Position numbers and translations under genes: made by a program. From 2-02-FULL-55-14 sp964534125 (GTDB taxonomy: Bacteria > Bacteroidota > Ignavibacteria > UBA10030): a DNA stretch of 64,000 nt. The stretch lies in the NCBI GenBank assembly GCA_964534125.1, contig CAZHOJ010000003.1, forward strand, positions 282,741 to 346,740, in the 5' to 3' direction. This document shows, in pieces, positions 25,710 through 34,444 of the stretch. Within the stretch, counting starts at the first letter, position 1, and every line of letters starts with the position of its first letter. The notes beneath the pieces are model-generated. The model saw nothing but the letters and a program-made list of their open reading frames with translations. It was not told the origin of the DNA and searched no databases.

Positions 25710-28100
25710 TCACTCCACCTTCCATTCATGAATGCCGGACGAGAAGGAATCCGGGAGGGCGACCTCTATCCGGAGGGCCATGGTCTTCACGGGCGAGAAC
25801 CGCGTCACGTTGTAGACATCGGGATCCGTCCCGTATACCGACGGCTCGTCCACAGGCTTCCAGTCGTCACCGTCCCGATACGAGAGGGACCACGATTTCG
25901 GGACCCTGCATTCTCCGATGCCTGTGTCATCGTACCAATAGACCTGCACGGAAGAGACCGTCGTCGGCTCTGCAAAGTCGTACTGGACCCACTCCGCTGT
26001 CCCTTTACGGGGCCACCAGTGCAGGTATCTGTACGTCCTGTCGATTGAACTCTTCGGCTCCCGCTGATCGTTGAGCGCTCCTGCGTCTCCTCCCGATGAG
26101 GAAGGCCGCGCTTCGGATGCAAGGGTCGGCGGCGGGACAGGCTCGGCCGCCCCTTCCGTCCGGGCAAGCCACACCTGCATCTCTCCTCTCCCCCTGTTGG
26201 CCCATGCGAAGTACGGGATAGCGTTCACTGCCGAAGCCTCACTGCGAACAGTGCCATCAGTATTGCTGTAGCGTCCGCGAGCGGATGCCAGGATCGCCGG
26301 GATCCCGCCGAAGAGAGACGTCCGGAAATCGCACAGAAGGAACGCATCGTCAGGCATCACGAGGTTTGTCACATGGCCGTCCTTTGTATCAACACCTTCG
26401 ACACAGAAGACCAGCGGACCGCGCTGAAGAGCGATGCGCTCCCTGTTTGCCTCGACCTCATGTCTGCTCACGACCCTTCGGACCGCCATGGGGAGAACGA
26501 GTTCCACGATGTCGCCGCTGTGCCAGGACCGCTTCACGGCCGCGTACCCTTTGTCGAGTGACAGCGGAACTGCGTCGCCATTCACCGTCAGCGTGGCGGT
26601 CTCATCGGAAGGCTCCAGGAACGAATACAGTCCGAGCGGTATCGTTTCACCCCGCGCCCATCCCGGAATGCGTACCTTCAGCGTGAACTCCTGGCCGGGT
26701 CGCTCTGGTTTGACCACGATGCGGACACCCCCCTCGTACGGATAGAACGTGGCCACATCCAGGCGAACAGTCCCGGAGGGATGCGCAATCGTGACACCAC
26801 CCTGTATGAAGAGGTTCAGATAGACGTGCTGTGCATCGAACGCATATGCCTGCGCCGCCACCTGCGGGATGATACGTGCGATGTTCGGCGGACAGCATGC
26901 CACCGCAAACCACGGCGACCTGCTCATGCTGCCGTCTGATTCGAGCGGATTGTCGTAAAAAAATGTCCGGCCGCCATAACTGACACCGGAAAGGACACTA
27001 TTATAGAGGGAGCGTTCGAGAACATCGACGTACTTGGCGTCGCCATGAAGCCGGAACATCCTGCCGTTCCACAGAACATTGGCGATCCCCGCGCACGTCT
27101 CGCAATACGCCGACCGGTTGGGCAACTGGAACGCCTCGGCAAATCCTTCATGCCCTCCTTCTGCCCCGATGCCGCCCGTCACATAGATCTTCTTCCCGAC
27201 CACGTCGTCCCATAAACGGTCAAGCGCCCGGGCATATGCGGTGTCGCCGTAGAGCGCCACGATGTCCGCCATCCCTGCATACATATAGAGCGCCCGTACA
27301 GCGTGCCCGACCGCTTCTGCCTGCTCAACGACAGGCATGTGGTCCTGGTTGTACGTGCCGTAGAGTGCATGTCCATCGCTCCGGCCGCGCTCATCGAGAA
27401 AGAACTTTGCCAGCTCCGCATACTTCCTGTTCCCGGTCGTCCGATAGAGCTTCACGAGCCCGATCTCGATCTCCTGATGACCGGGAACGAGGCGGCTCTT
27501 TCCCGGACCGAACACCTCGAGGAGCAGGTCCGCACTCCTGATGGCCACGTCCAGCAGGGTGCGCTTGCCGGTAGCCTTATAGTATGCGATGGCAGCCTCG
27601 TACATGTGCCCGAGGTCATACAATTCGTGGCTGTGGCGAACGCTGTCCCATCTCGTCGTACCGATATAGCGGGCGAAGCGATAATCGGGCGCTGTTGTCC
27701 TGCGGGGCGTGAACAGATAGCCGTCCGGTTCCTGCGCCGCCGCGATAGCCGAGATGATCGTATCGACGCGCGCCTCGAGGGACGGATCGGGATACATCGC
27801 AAGGACATACGCCGCCGCCTCGAGCGCCTTGTAGACATCGGAATCGTTGAACCACCATCCCTCGAAGTATCCCTCCTTGCGGCCTGCCGCTTTCAGGAAG
27901 TTATCGATGCGGCCGGTGGCCTCGCACTGGTCGAACAGGTGGGGCACCGTCGCAGAAACGTTCGTGTCGAGGCGCGGGGACCAGAAGCCGTCGCTGACAC
28001 GGACCGAACCCGGGGTAGAAAAGGTGATCGGGTATGTGCCGAGGTCCTGTGCGACAGAGAGCGTTGCGGGGATGGAGAGAAGGAGGAGAAGCTGTCTCAT
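25710..28100 (-). CDS. GH127 beta-L-arabinofuranosidase with C-terminal carbohydrate-binding-like domain
   Basis: The 796-residue secreted enzyme has a signal peptide ending LSVAQ. The barrel domain carries Glu322, Cys336 (YCETCAGI) and Cys402-Cys403 (VACCPPNIARI), matching the zinc-bound nucleophile set of Bifidobacterium HypBA1. The last 140 residues (WVQYDFAEPTTVSSVQVYWYDD) look like an F5/8 type C (CBM32-like) domain. It is the first gene of the operon. The start at 28100 has GAGG upstream; the longer open frame to 28253 lacks a ribosome site. With its neighbour it probably attacks two different arabinofuranosyl linkages of one plant polymer or glycoprotein. Confidence 0.87.
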   Translation of the reverse strand: MRQLLLLLSIPATLSVAQDLGTYPITFSTPGSVRVSDGFWSPRLDTNVSATVPHLFDQCEATGRIDNFLKAAGRKEGYFEGWWFNDSDVYKALEAAAYVLAMYPDPSLEARVDTIISAIAAAQEPDGYLFTPRRTTAPDYRFARYIGTTRWDSVRHSHELYDLGHMYEAAIAYYKATGKRTLLDVAIRSADLLLEVFGPGKSRLVPGHQEIEIGLVKLYRTTGNRKYAELAKFFLDERGRSDGHALYGTYNQDHMPVVEQAEAVGHAVRALYMYAGMADIVALYGDTAYARALDRLWDDVVGKKIYVTGGIGAEGGHEGFAEAFQLPNRSAYCETCAGIANVLWNGRMFRLHGDAKYVDVLERSLYNSVLSGVSYGGRTFFYDNPLESDGSMSRSPWFAVACCPPNIARIIPQVAAQAYAFDAQHVYLNLFIQGGVTIAHPSGTVRLDVATFYPYEGGVRIVVKPERPGQEFTLKVRIPGWARGETIPLGLYSFLEPSDETATLTVNGDAVPLSLDKGYAAVKRSWHSGDIVELVLPMAVRRVVSRHEVEANRERIALQRGPLVFCVEGVDTKDGHVTNLVMPDDAFLLCDFRTSLFGGIPAILASARGRYSNTDGTVRSEASAVNAIPYFAWANRGRGEMQVWLARTEGAAEPVPPPTLASEARPSSSGGDAGALNDQREPKSSIDRTYRYLHWWPRKGTAEWVQYDFAEPTTVSSVQVYWYDDTGIGECRVPKSWSLSYRDGDDWKPVDEPSVYGTDPDVYNVTRFSPVKTMALRIEVALPDSFSSGIHEWKVE

Positions 28101-28190
28101 GTCCGGGTGCCTCATGGGGTGGAATGACAGACCGGCGGTGCGTCCTAAGGTACGACCGGCCGGTGAATAGCTCAAGACGAATCGGTGCTC

Positions 28191-28420
28191 ATGGACATAC
28201 TTCCGGAACGCCAGGTGCCCTTGGCGATGCCCTGCCACATGGCGCAGCTCCATCCTCCGTCAGGCGTAAGAACCGAACGATGGCAAGGATACGGATTGGG
28301 GGTTGTCGACCTGAACCTGGGCATGTTCGATCCGCGATGGGCGTCCCTCCGCAGGGACGGCCACCTGGGGTTGCAGTTCGGGTTCAGTACGCTGGTCGGA
28401 TATCTCCACAACAACGAACG
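28191..28420 (+). pseudogene. relic of a serine beta-lactamase-like hydrolase
   Basis: The open frame contains GYGLGVVDLNLGMF and, after an 11-residue spacing, DGHLGLQFGFSTLVGYL. This pattern is the C-terminal active-site strand region of class C beta-lactamase/DD-peptidase-like hydrolases. There is no catalytic SxxK domain upstream and the frame runs into a terminator hairpin, so this is a gene fragment. A second fragment of the same region is at 32071-32319. The remaining 90 bp up to the GH127 start show nothing clear. Confidence 0.5.
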
Positions 28421-28444
28421 CCCGACGATATGCCGGGCGTTCGT
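28414..28444 (-). terminator. hairpin terminator of the large T9SS protein gene
   Basis: A perfect 11-bp stem (ACGAACGCCCG and its complement) with a 9-nt loop lies 50 bp beyond the minus-strand stop at 28495. There is no T-tract. A near-identical core (AACGCCCGG) forms the hairpin at 61984. Confidence 0.7.
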
Positions 28445-28494
28445 GATACATCGACGATCCAGAGCATCGGCTCGGGCAGCGGCCCGTCCCGTGA

Positions 28495-31400
28495 TTACTT
28501 CAGAAGGACCATGCTGCGCGTCCGCACCTCCCCTCCTGCTCTGAGGACATAGACATAGAGCCCGCTTGGCATCGATGAGCCATCCCACGGAACATTGTGG
28601 AAACCGGCCGGCAGTTCCCTGTTGAGGAGGACCGCCACCTCCCGGCCCAGGATATCATAGACCATCAGTGAAACCTGCTGTTGCATGGGATTGTCGACGC
28701 GGATGGTCGTCGTCGGATTGAACGGATTTGGATAGTTCTGCGAAAGGCTCAGGACCTGCGGCACAGCATCCGCTTCCGGGCCGCCGGCCGAGACCGTTGA
28801 GCCGGTGAACGATCCGATGTTCCCGATGGCCCAGTCCGAGAAGGACGTCACATTTCCGACCGACGCCTCATATGGGCCTGTCCCGCTCACAGCGGCCTTC
28901 ATTTCCGTCCATCCCGTGCCGTCATGTTTTCCGAGTACGACCGTGTCGCCCCGGGCGAATCCCGGCGCCTCATCTCCGGCATTCCACATCAGCGTCACCT
29001 GCGCCTGTGTCCCTCCGGCGACCTCCTCGCGGATCGTCCACATTCGCCGGACGGTCTTGCCTGTGTCGTTGGCAGCGTTGCGGACCGAATTCTGGACTCT
29101 CACTCTGAACTGATCTGCCGATCCCGCGTTCATCAGCTTCAACGGGGAGTACGTATGGGTACCGACGGGGAATTCGTGCGTGGCTCCGCTTCCGGCGTGG
29201 TACATCGTGAGCGCGCCACTGTCATTCGTGACCACGTACCGTGATGCGGTCGCTCCATCGATGGTGTCAACGCTCAGGCCATGAGGGCCGAGCATAAGCT
29301 TCCCATCCTCCAGCTTGAGGACGCCGTTCAAGCGCTGCTGCTTGCTCAGCGCAACGCCGAACGCATTCTTGACCACCAGCCCGTAGACGGTGTCCGGGAG
29401 GAGTGTGCCGGTCACCTGCCCTTCTGTTCCTTCATACGCGTAGGTCGCCTGCGTACTGAGCTGCACCGCTCCCGAACTCTTCACGTTGCCGTTCAGCCCC
29501 TGGGCATGCCGTGTGATCAATATGGCCCCGGAATCGACGACGACCGAGCCGCTCCCCGCGAGGGCACACGTATCGAGATCGAGCGTCGTCCCCGCCTGCA
29601 GTCTCACGGGGAAAGCCGTCATGGTATTGCCCGCGCCGAACCGCAGCTGCTGGACCCCTTGTTTCGCGAAAATGAACCGTGCGCCGGCACCGTTCGAATT
29701 CTGGGTCGTTGCGCCCGACATCGTCAGGTCGTCATGCAGGTACCACGACGTCGTGCCTGTGCCCCCCTGGCTTCCCCGGCTGACGGAGAAGTTCCCGCCA
29801 GTGATCTCCACCGGGCCCATCGTGTGTATGGTGATATCAGTGAAACCGGCGCTCGTCCCATTGGAGGTCAGATTACCCCCCGTCTGAAGGATCCGGCCGT
29901 TCATCGTCACAGAGGCCGTCGTCCGCTCTGTGGCTGTGCCGGCCGGCGGCGCACAGAATTGCCATCTGCCCGATCCGGTACTGACGACCGTGATGTCCCC
30001 ACGGATGGTGTTGCCATTCCAGCCGAGGTTCAGGTTCGCGGTCTGGGACGGGCAATCCCAGATGACATGATGGAAATCCTGGTTCCCCCCGGACGGAGCT
30101 GCCGTTGTGATGCCCGTGAATTCACAGACCGAGCCTTCCTGCCATGCACCCGGCGGTACGGCATCCCCATTGACCGCATGGAGGTATCGGGCGCCGTCGC
30201 GGAAAACAAGGGTATCGTTGGCATCGATGGAATGCTCGTTCGCGAGCGTCCCCCGTATCTCGCTTCGCGTCATGATGCGGAGGGTATCTCCCGCAGAGGT
30301 CGAGAGCCTGCACGCCGAATCGACCTCCACCGTTCCGGCCGCCACGCTCGCCGAGAGTGCGAGCCCCGCCTTGTTCGCCGAGCGAAGCGCGAGCACCGTA
30401 TCCGGCATCAACGCTCCCGTGACCTGCGGGGCATCACTCCCAAATGCGAACTGTGCCTGCTTGCTGAGCGTCACACCGCCCGACTGCTGAAATGCTCCGT
30501 CCAGGCCCAGAGCGTGGCCGACCATGAGATGAGCTCCGGAATCGACGGCGCAGGTACCCGAGCCCTGTATCACCGCCGCGCCGACCATGAGGACGTATGC
30601 CGCTCCGTTGATGGCACAGACACCATTGACCGTGAGGGAGCCACGATGTTCAATTTCTGTCTTCGCCCCATCAGCGGCCAGGGAGGTCAGCAGGTCCTTC
30701 CCCACTGCGAGCGATGCTCCTTCGCCGATGAGGAGCCGTGCTGCCTTTCCCGCACCTTGCGACTTCAGGTTCAGCGAACTATTCGGGCCGGAAAGATCAA
30801 CATCGCCGTAGAAAGCATACGTGACGCTCTGACCTGAGGCAGAGCTGGCGCTGCTTCCCACCGCAACGCTCGCGTAGTTCGCAAACCTGACGGCCTTCCC
30901 TGCGCTAACGACAAAGGTATTGCCGTCCGTTTGCGGATACAGAGCGACGCCGCCAGTCCCCGTCGAACCTGTGTACATGAACCTGGCGTCGATGTCGAGC
31001 ACCGTCGTCGTGTTCGAGACGCCGGAGTTCACACGCAGACGCGATGGCGCGAACAATCCCGCTCCAGTGATGGTCACCGTCCCGCTGTCATTGGCATTCT
31101 CGATGGCTATGGCATCTCCCGTACCTGTCGTGTCGCCGAAGGCGCCGTTGACGATGACTGTCGGTCCCGTCACCCGCACGTACCGTATGGACGATGTCGG
31201 CAGCGCGACGCCTGTGCGGAAGGTCGCCCCGCTGTCGATGGTCAGTGTCAGGCAGTACTTGCCGGAGGCGTCAAGCACGACGTTAAAGCCATTCCGTATC
31301 GTGACGTTGTTGGCTGAGGAGGGCGCGGCAGAGGCGGATTCCCATGCCGCTCCGTTGAACACCTCCCATGTAGCTGCCGTGCCCCAGTTTCCGTTATTGA

Positions 31401-31497
31401 CTGCCGAACGATAGTCGCCCGATGTCTGGGCAAATGCTGATGATGCGAAGAGAGCACATGCGAGCAGCAGAGTGATAGCTGGTAAGCTCTTGTGCAT
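28495..31497 (-). CDS. large secreted repeat protein with T9SS sorting domain
   Basis: The protein has 1000 residues and a signal peptide ending SSAFAQ. It starts with the GDYRSAVNNGNWGTAATWE motif common in Bacteroidota/Ignavibacteriota surface proteins, followed by long stretches of short beta-strand repeats rich in Gly, Thr, Val and Asp (VDSGA, TLDLDTCALAGSGSVV) that suggest a beta-helix or solenoid. Near 810-900 a sandwich domain reads MYHAGSGATHEFPVG. The C-terminus is a type A sorting domain (NYPNPFNPTTTIRV, then YDILGREV, then RSMVLLK). A surface adhesin or matrix protein is likely. It sits between two relics of serine-hydrolase genes. Confidence 0.75.
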   Translation of the reverse strand: MHKSLPAITLLLACALFASSAFAQTSGDYRSAVNNGNWGTAATWEVFNGAAWESASAAPSSANNVTIRNGFNVVLDASGKYCLTLTIDSGATFRTGVALPTSSIRYVRVTGPTVIVNGAFGDTTGTGDAIAIENANDSGTVTITGAGLFAPSRLRVNSGVSNTTTVLDIDARFMYTGSTGTGGVALYPQTDGNTFVVSAGKAVRFANYASVAVGSSASSASGQSVTYAFYGDVDLSGPNSSLNLKSQGAGKAARLLIGEGASLAVGKDLLTSLAADGAKTEIEHRGSLTVNGVCAINGAAYVLMVGAAVIQGSGTCAVDSGAHLMVGHALGLDGAFQQSGGVTLSKQAQFAFGSDAPQVTGALMPDTVLALRSANKAGLALSASVAAGTVEVDSACRLSTSAGDTLRIMTRSEIRGTLANEHSIDANDTLVFRDGARYLHAVNGDAVPPGAWQEGSVCEFTGITTAAPSGGNQDFHHVIWDCPSQTANLNLGWNGNTIRGDITVVSTGSGRWQFCAPPAGTATERTTASVTMNGRILQTGGNLTSNGTSAGFTDITIHTMGPVEITGGNFSVSRGSQGGTGTTSWYLHDDLTMSGATTQNSNGAGARFIFAKQGVQQLRFGAGNTMTAFPVRLQAGTTLDLDTCALAGSGSVVVDSGAILITRHAQGLNGNVKSSGAVQLSTQATYAYEGTEGQVTGTLLPDTVYGLVVKNAFGVALSKQQRLNGVLKLEDGKLMLGPHGLSVDTIDGATASRYVVTNDSGALTMYHAGSGATHEFPVGTHTYSPLKLMNAGSADQFRVRVQNSVRNAANDTGKTVRRMWTIREEVAGGTQAQVTLMWNAGDEAPGFARGDTVVLGKHDGTGWTEMKAAVSGTGPYEASVGNVTSFSDWAIGNIGSFTGSTVSAGGPEADAVPQVLSLSQNYPNPFNPTTTIRVDNPMQQQVSLMVYDILGREVAVLLNRELPAGFHNVPWDGSSMPSGLYVYVLRAGGEVRTRSMVLLK

Positions 31498-31767
31498 GAT
31501 CTACCTCCATGATTTTGTCGTTGAACTACAGTGATCGTCCATGCGACTCAGAATTGTGATCGGGAGAAAATTGCATCGCCCCGAAGCAGGAAGCGTTGAT
31601 GTATGTCACGCGCAACTATTGCGTGCATGAAGTGTTGAGTAGCTCAACAGCGACCCGAACGATCAAGGACCATATGGTCGATAAAGAGGAGGTCGCCCAG
31701 ATAATCGCGTCGACGAGCTTCTGACATTTTTACGAATCACTGACCGTGATACATTCCCTCCATCTTT

Positions 31768-31849
31768 TTCTCATTTCTGAACCATCCCTAGCTGAAGGGA
31801 TTGGCAGGATTCAGCGCCGATAGCATAATTTAGGACTCGCGAACCGGTC
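31768..31849 (+). promoter_or_regulatory. duplicated TonB-receptor upstream region
   Basis: This segment matches the region before the TonB-receptor gene at 37814-37895: TTCTCATTTCTG, then a small ATCCC/GGGAT hairpin, then CCGGTCATG at exactly the same 82-bp spacing. The 15-mer TTCTCATTTCTGAAC also occurs on the minus strand at 51807-51821. The 270 bp before it (31498-31767) show nothing recognisable. Confidence 0.5.
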
Positions 31850-32070
31850 ATGGACCCCGTCATTCCATGGGGTCTTGTTCTGTGCAGCATGCGGCGGGGA
31901 GGCGATACGTTCGGGTTCACCGCTTCAGCCCGTTCAGACGAGCTTGCCAGACCGGGAGAAGAGATCCTCGGGACGACGATACAGGGATGCCGGCGGATCG
32001 AATCGACGGCCTCAGGGCTGGTGGTGGGCGACATCCGCTTCTTCGTGGCAGGCGAACATCGGTTCGCGCA
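31850..32070 (+). pseudogene. TonB-dependent receptor relic
   Basis: The frame starting at ATG 31850 reads GLVLCSMRRGGDTFGFTASA, then RFFVAGEHRFAH. This is closely similar to residues of the intact receptor encoded at about 38328-38532. The plug domain between the start codon and this point has been deleted, and homology stops abruptly at about 32070, where the frame runs into unrelated sequence. It is therefore a deletion derivative of a receptor paralog including its own promoter region. Confidence 0.75.
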
Positions 32071-32319
32071 TACGGACATCTGGGATCACAGTTCGGCCAC
32101 AGCACTCTTGCCGCCTACGTGCTGGAGTATGGCAGTCCGATGGCCGTCAAGTGCAATCGAGGAGCGGATCGGACCATCAACCAGGCGATGGTTCCGGTCT
32201 TGAATGCGCTTGTCGATGTGCTATTCGAACATCTCGGTGCGCGCGGGTCCGACCAGGAGGACGATCTGTCCGGCATGCTCGATCAGCTTGAGGAGACGCC
32301 GGATGATGTCCATCAATAA
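32071..32319 (+). pseudogene. serine hydrolase C-terminal relic fused to receptor relic
   Basis: In a frame different from the receptor part, the sequence reads YGHLGSQFGHSTLAAYVLEYG and then AVKCNRGADRTINQAM up to an acidic C-terminus. It resembles the C-terminal strand and helix of beta-lactamase-like serine hydrolases and the relic at 28191-28420. The intact ending and stop at 32317-32319 suggest the true 3' end of a gene whose front was replaced by the receptor fragment. Confidence 0.5.
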
Positions 32320-32434
32320 CCATTCAAGACAGAACCAGACAAGCCGGGACTTCGTGTGTGCCTCATTCTGCCTCTCATTTGTAGGAATGCCCCGTCGAAC
32401 ATTTTTCCCCTGAATTCGTAGATTACGCATCCAG

Positions 32435-33568
32435 ATGCAGTTCTCCCTCACATCCTGCAGGATGCTCCCGCTCGTCTTTGCGATGGCCGTCGGGAGCCTT
32501 CATCTTGCATTCTCCCAGACAGTCTCACTGAACGGTCAGGCATCCTCCTGGCTCACCTCACATCCGGACGACGCACTCCTGTCCCACGCAGGCCTGCGGT
32601 ATGTGCCGGAACTAAGCATCCCGGACATGGCGATCGCCGATGGATGGACAGCGAACCTCGAAGCATCGGTCAATGCGTGGCTCGCGCTGAGCATAGCCAA
32701 CAACCGCAGCACACAGACCGACAAGAACATCAAGCCATACCGGATGTGGCTGCGACTGGCGAGCGATCAGTTCGAGGCCCGCGTCGGCCTGCAGAAGATC
32801 AATTTCGGGTCCGCAATGCTGTTCCGGCCGCTCATGTGGTTCGACCGGCTCGACCCGCGGGATCCCCTGCAGCTCACCGACGGCGTCTACGCCGCCCTTG
32901 TCCGCTACTATTTTGCGGACAACACCAACATCTGGGTATGGGGACTGTACGGCAATGACGGAACGAAAGGATGGGAGACGATACCGACGAAGAAGAGAAG
33001 TATGGAGCTTGGAGGACGGATACAGCTGCCCAGCTTGTCGGGCGAGATGGCCGCTTCGTACCACCATCGGTCTGCTTCTCTGCGCGACACGCTTGTCGCA
33101 GAAGACCGGTTCGCGCTTGACGGTAAATGGGACGTGGGGATCGGCCTCTGGTTCGAAGCGACCCTCACGCATCGAACGAGCGACCTGTCGCTGACCGCAT
33201 ATCAACGCCAGTGGACGTTAGGAGCAGACTATACGTTCGACATCGGGAACGGCCTGAATGTACTGACTGAATACTTCCGGTCGGAACAGGCAGACCGCCC
33301 GCTCGCGAAGGCTGACGGCGCAGGCCTCTCCGCCCTTTCAGCAAGCTACCCTTTCGGCATCCTTGACAGAGGCTCTGTAATTCTCTACCGTGACTGGACG
33401 AACGACAACTGGTACCGCATCGCCACCTGGCAGCGGACGTACGACAACTGGATCATCTATCTGCTGGCATTCTGGAACCCTGAGCAGGTGGAGCTGTACC
33501 AGACCCAGAGCGGCGGCAGTCCATTCAGCGGGACGGGCGTGCAGATCATGGTAGTGTTCAACCATTAG
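32435..33568 (+). CDS. outer-membrane beta-barrel porin-like protein
   Basis: The protein has 377 residues with a signal peptide ending LAFSQ. Alternating strands such as MWLRLASDQFEARVGLQKINFG, GKWDVGIGLWFEATLTH and WTLGADYTFDIGNGLNVLTEYF fit a phosphate-selective-porin-like barrel. The last residue is not aromatic (VVFNH). It directly precedes an ABC transporter, two permeases and a LolA-like protein on the same strand, so it may be the outer-membrane part of an envelope export or lipoprotein system. There is no obvious ribosome site; ATG at 32462 is an alternative start. Confidence 0.65.
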   Translation: MQFSLTSCRMLPLVFAMAVGSLHLAFSQTVSLNGQASSWLTSHPDDALLSHAGLRYVPELSIPDMAIADGWTANLEASVNAWLALSIANNRSTQTDKNIKPYRMWLRLASDQFEARVGLQKINFGSAMLFRPLMWFDRLDPRDPLQLTDGVYAALVRYYFADNTNIWVWGLYGNDGTKGWETIPTKKRSMELGGRIQLPSLSGEMAASYHHRSASLRDTLVAEDRFALDGKWDVGIGLWFEATLTHRTSDLSLTAYQRQWTLGADYTFDIGNGLNVLTEYFRSEQADRPLAKADGAGLSALSASYPFGILDRGSVILYRDWTNDNWYRIATWQRTYDNWIIYLLAFWNPEQVELYQTQSGGSPFSGTGVQIMVVFNH

Positions 33569-33595
33569 CCAGCATGAAGAGATATTTCACACAGA

Positions 33596-33715
33596 CCTGC
33601 CTGCCGGCAGGCAGGGACGCAGAGAGCGCAGAGGAAGGGACAATGATATGAATACATCCCCTATCTATTGCCTTGCATCTCTGCGCCTCAGCGTCTCTGC
33701 GTGTATTCATTTTCG
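33596..33715. repeat. palindromic GCAGAGA-type repeat between porin and ABC genes
   Basis: A perfect 20-bp palindrome of CCTGCC/GGCAGG units (33596-33615) is followed by GACGCAGAGAGCGCAGAGG, whose approximate complement TCTCTGCGCCTCAGCGTCTC lies near 33678-33697. It is related to elements at 6941 and 36944. Confidence 0.55.
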
Positions 33716-33733
33716 CTGACAGCGGAGCTCCAT

Positions 33734-34435
33734 ATGCAGAACTCGGCTTTCATCCACACCCACACCCTCGACAAGATCTACAAGCTCGGCCTGACCTCGC
33801 TCAGGGCCCTCGACGGAGTGAGCCTTACCATCGAGAAAGGCGAGTTCCTGGGCTTCGTCGGTCCCAGCGGCTCGGGGAAGACGACCTTGCTGAACATCAT
33901 CGGCTCGCTCGACGTGCCGACGAACGGCTCGGCAGAGGTGCTCGGGAACAGGATCGAGACGCTCTCGCACAAGGACGCGGCACGGCTCCGGAACAAGCAT
34001 CTGGGATTCATCTTCCAGACGTTCAACCTCCTTCCGGTCTACACCGTCTTCGAGAACGTCGAGTTCCCCCTCCTCCTGCTTGGATTGAACGGCAACGAGC
34101 GGCACAAAGCGGTCATGGAAGCTCTTGAATGGGTCGGCCTGGCCGACAGGGCAGACTCGAAGCCTGCAGAACTGTCGGGAGGACAAAGCCAGCGCGTGGC
34201 CATTGCACGGGCCATCGTGAAGAAGCCCGAGCTCGTGCTTGCAGATGAGCCGACGGCGAACCTCGACGCACAGAACTCGCACCACATCATGAAGACGATG
34301 GTGCAGCTGAACCAGGACCTGCACACCACGTTCATCTTCGCGACCCATGACGAAAAAGTGATCTCTTATTTGCGGAGGATCATCACGCTCGTCGACGGGA
34401 AGATCGCGAAGGACGAACGGGCATCCGGAAAGTGA
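33734..34435 (+). CDS. ABC transporter ATPase, LolD/MacB type
   Basis: The protein has 233 residues. It has Walker A (GPSGSGKTTLL), Q-loop, signature LSGGQSQRVAIARA, Walker B (LVLADEPTANLD) and the H-loop (FATHD). Sequence style (TFNLLPVYTVFENVEFPLLL) is that of LolD/MacB/FtsE exporters, which power release of lipoproteins or other substrates by FtsX-type permeases. The start at 33734 follows GGAG; the longer frame runs through a repeat. The permease genes follow with 9-bp spacing and ATGA overlap, so this is one operon. Confidence 0.92.
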   Translation: MQNSAFIHTHTLDKIYKLGLTSLRALDGVSLTIEKGEFLGFVGPSGSGKTTLLNIIGSLDVPTNGSAEVLGNRIETLSHKDAARLRNKHLGFIFQTFNLLPVYTVFENVEFPLLLLGLNGNERHKAVMEALEWVGLADRADSKPAELSGGQSQRVAIARAIVKKPELVLADEPTANLDAQNSHHIMKTMVQLNQDLHTTFIFATHDEKVISYLRRIITLVDGKIAKDERASGK

Positions 34436-34444
34436 GGTGATCCG

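Noticed and set aside
29281..30837. 518-codon plus-strand frame inside the large T9SS gene
   Set aside because: It is antisense to a signal-peptide-bearing, sorting-domain-bearing gene and has Arg/His-rich composition typical of shadow frames in GC-rich DNA.
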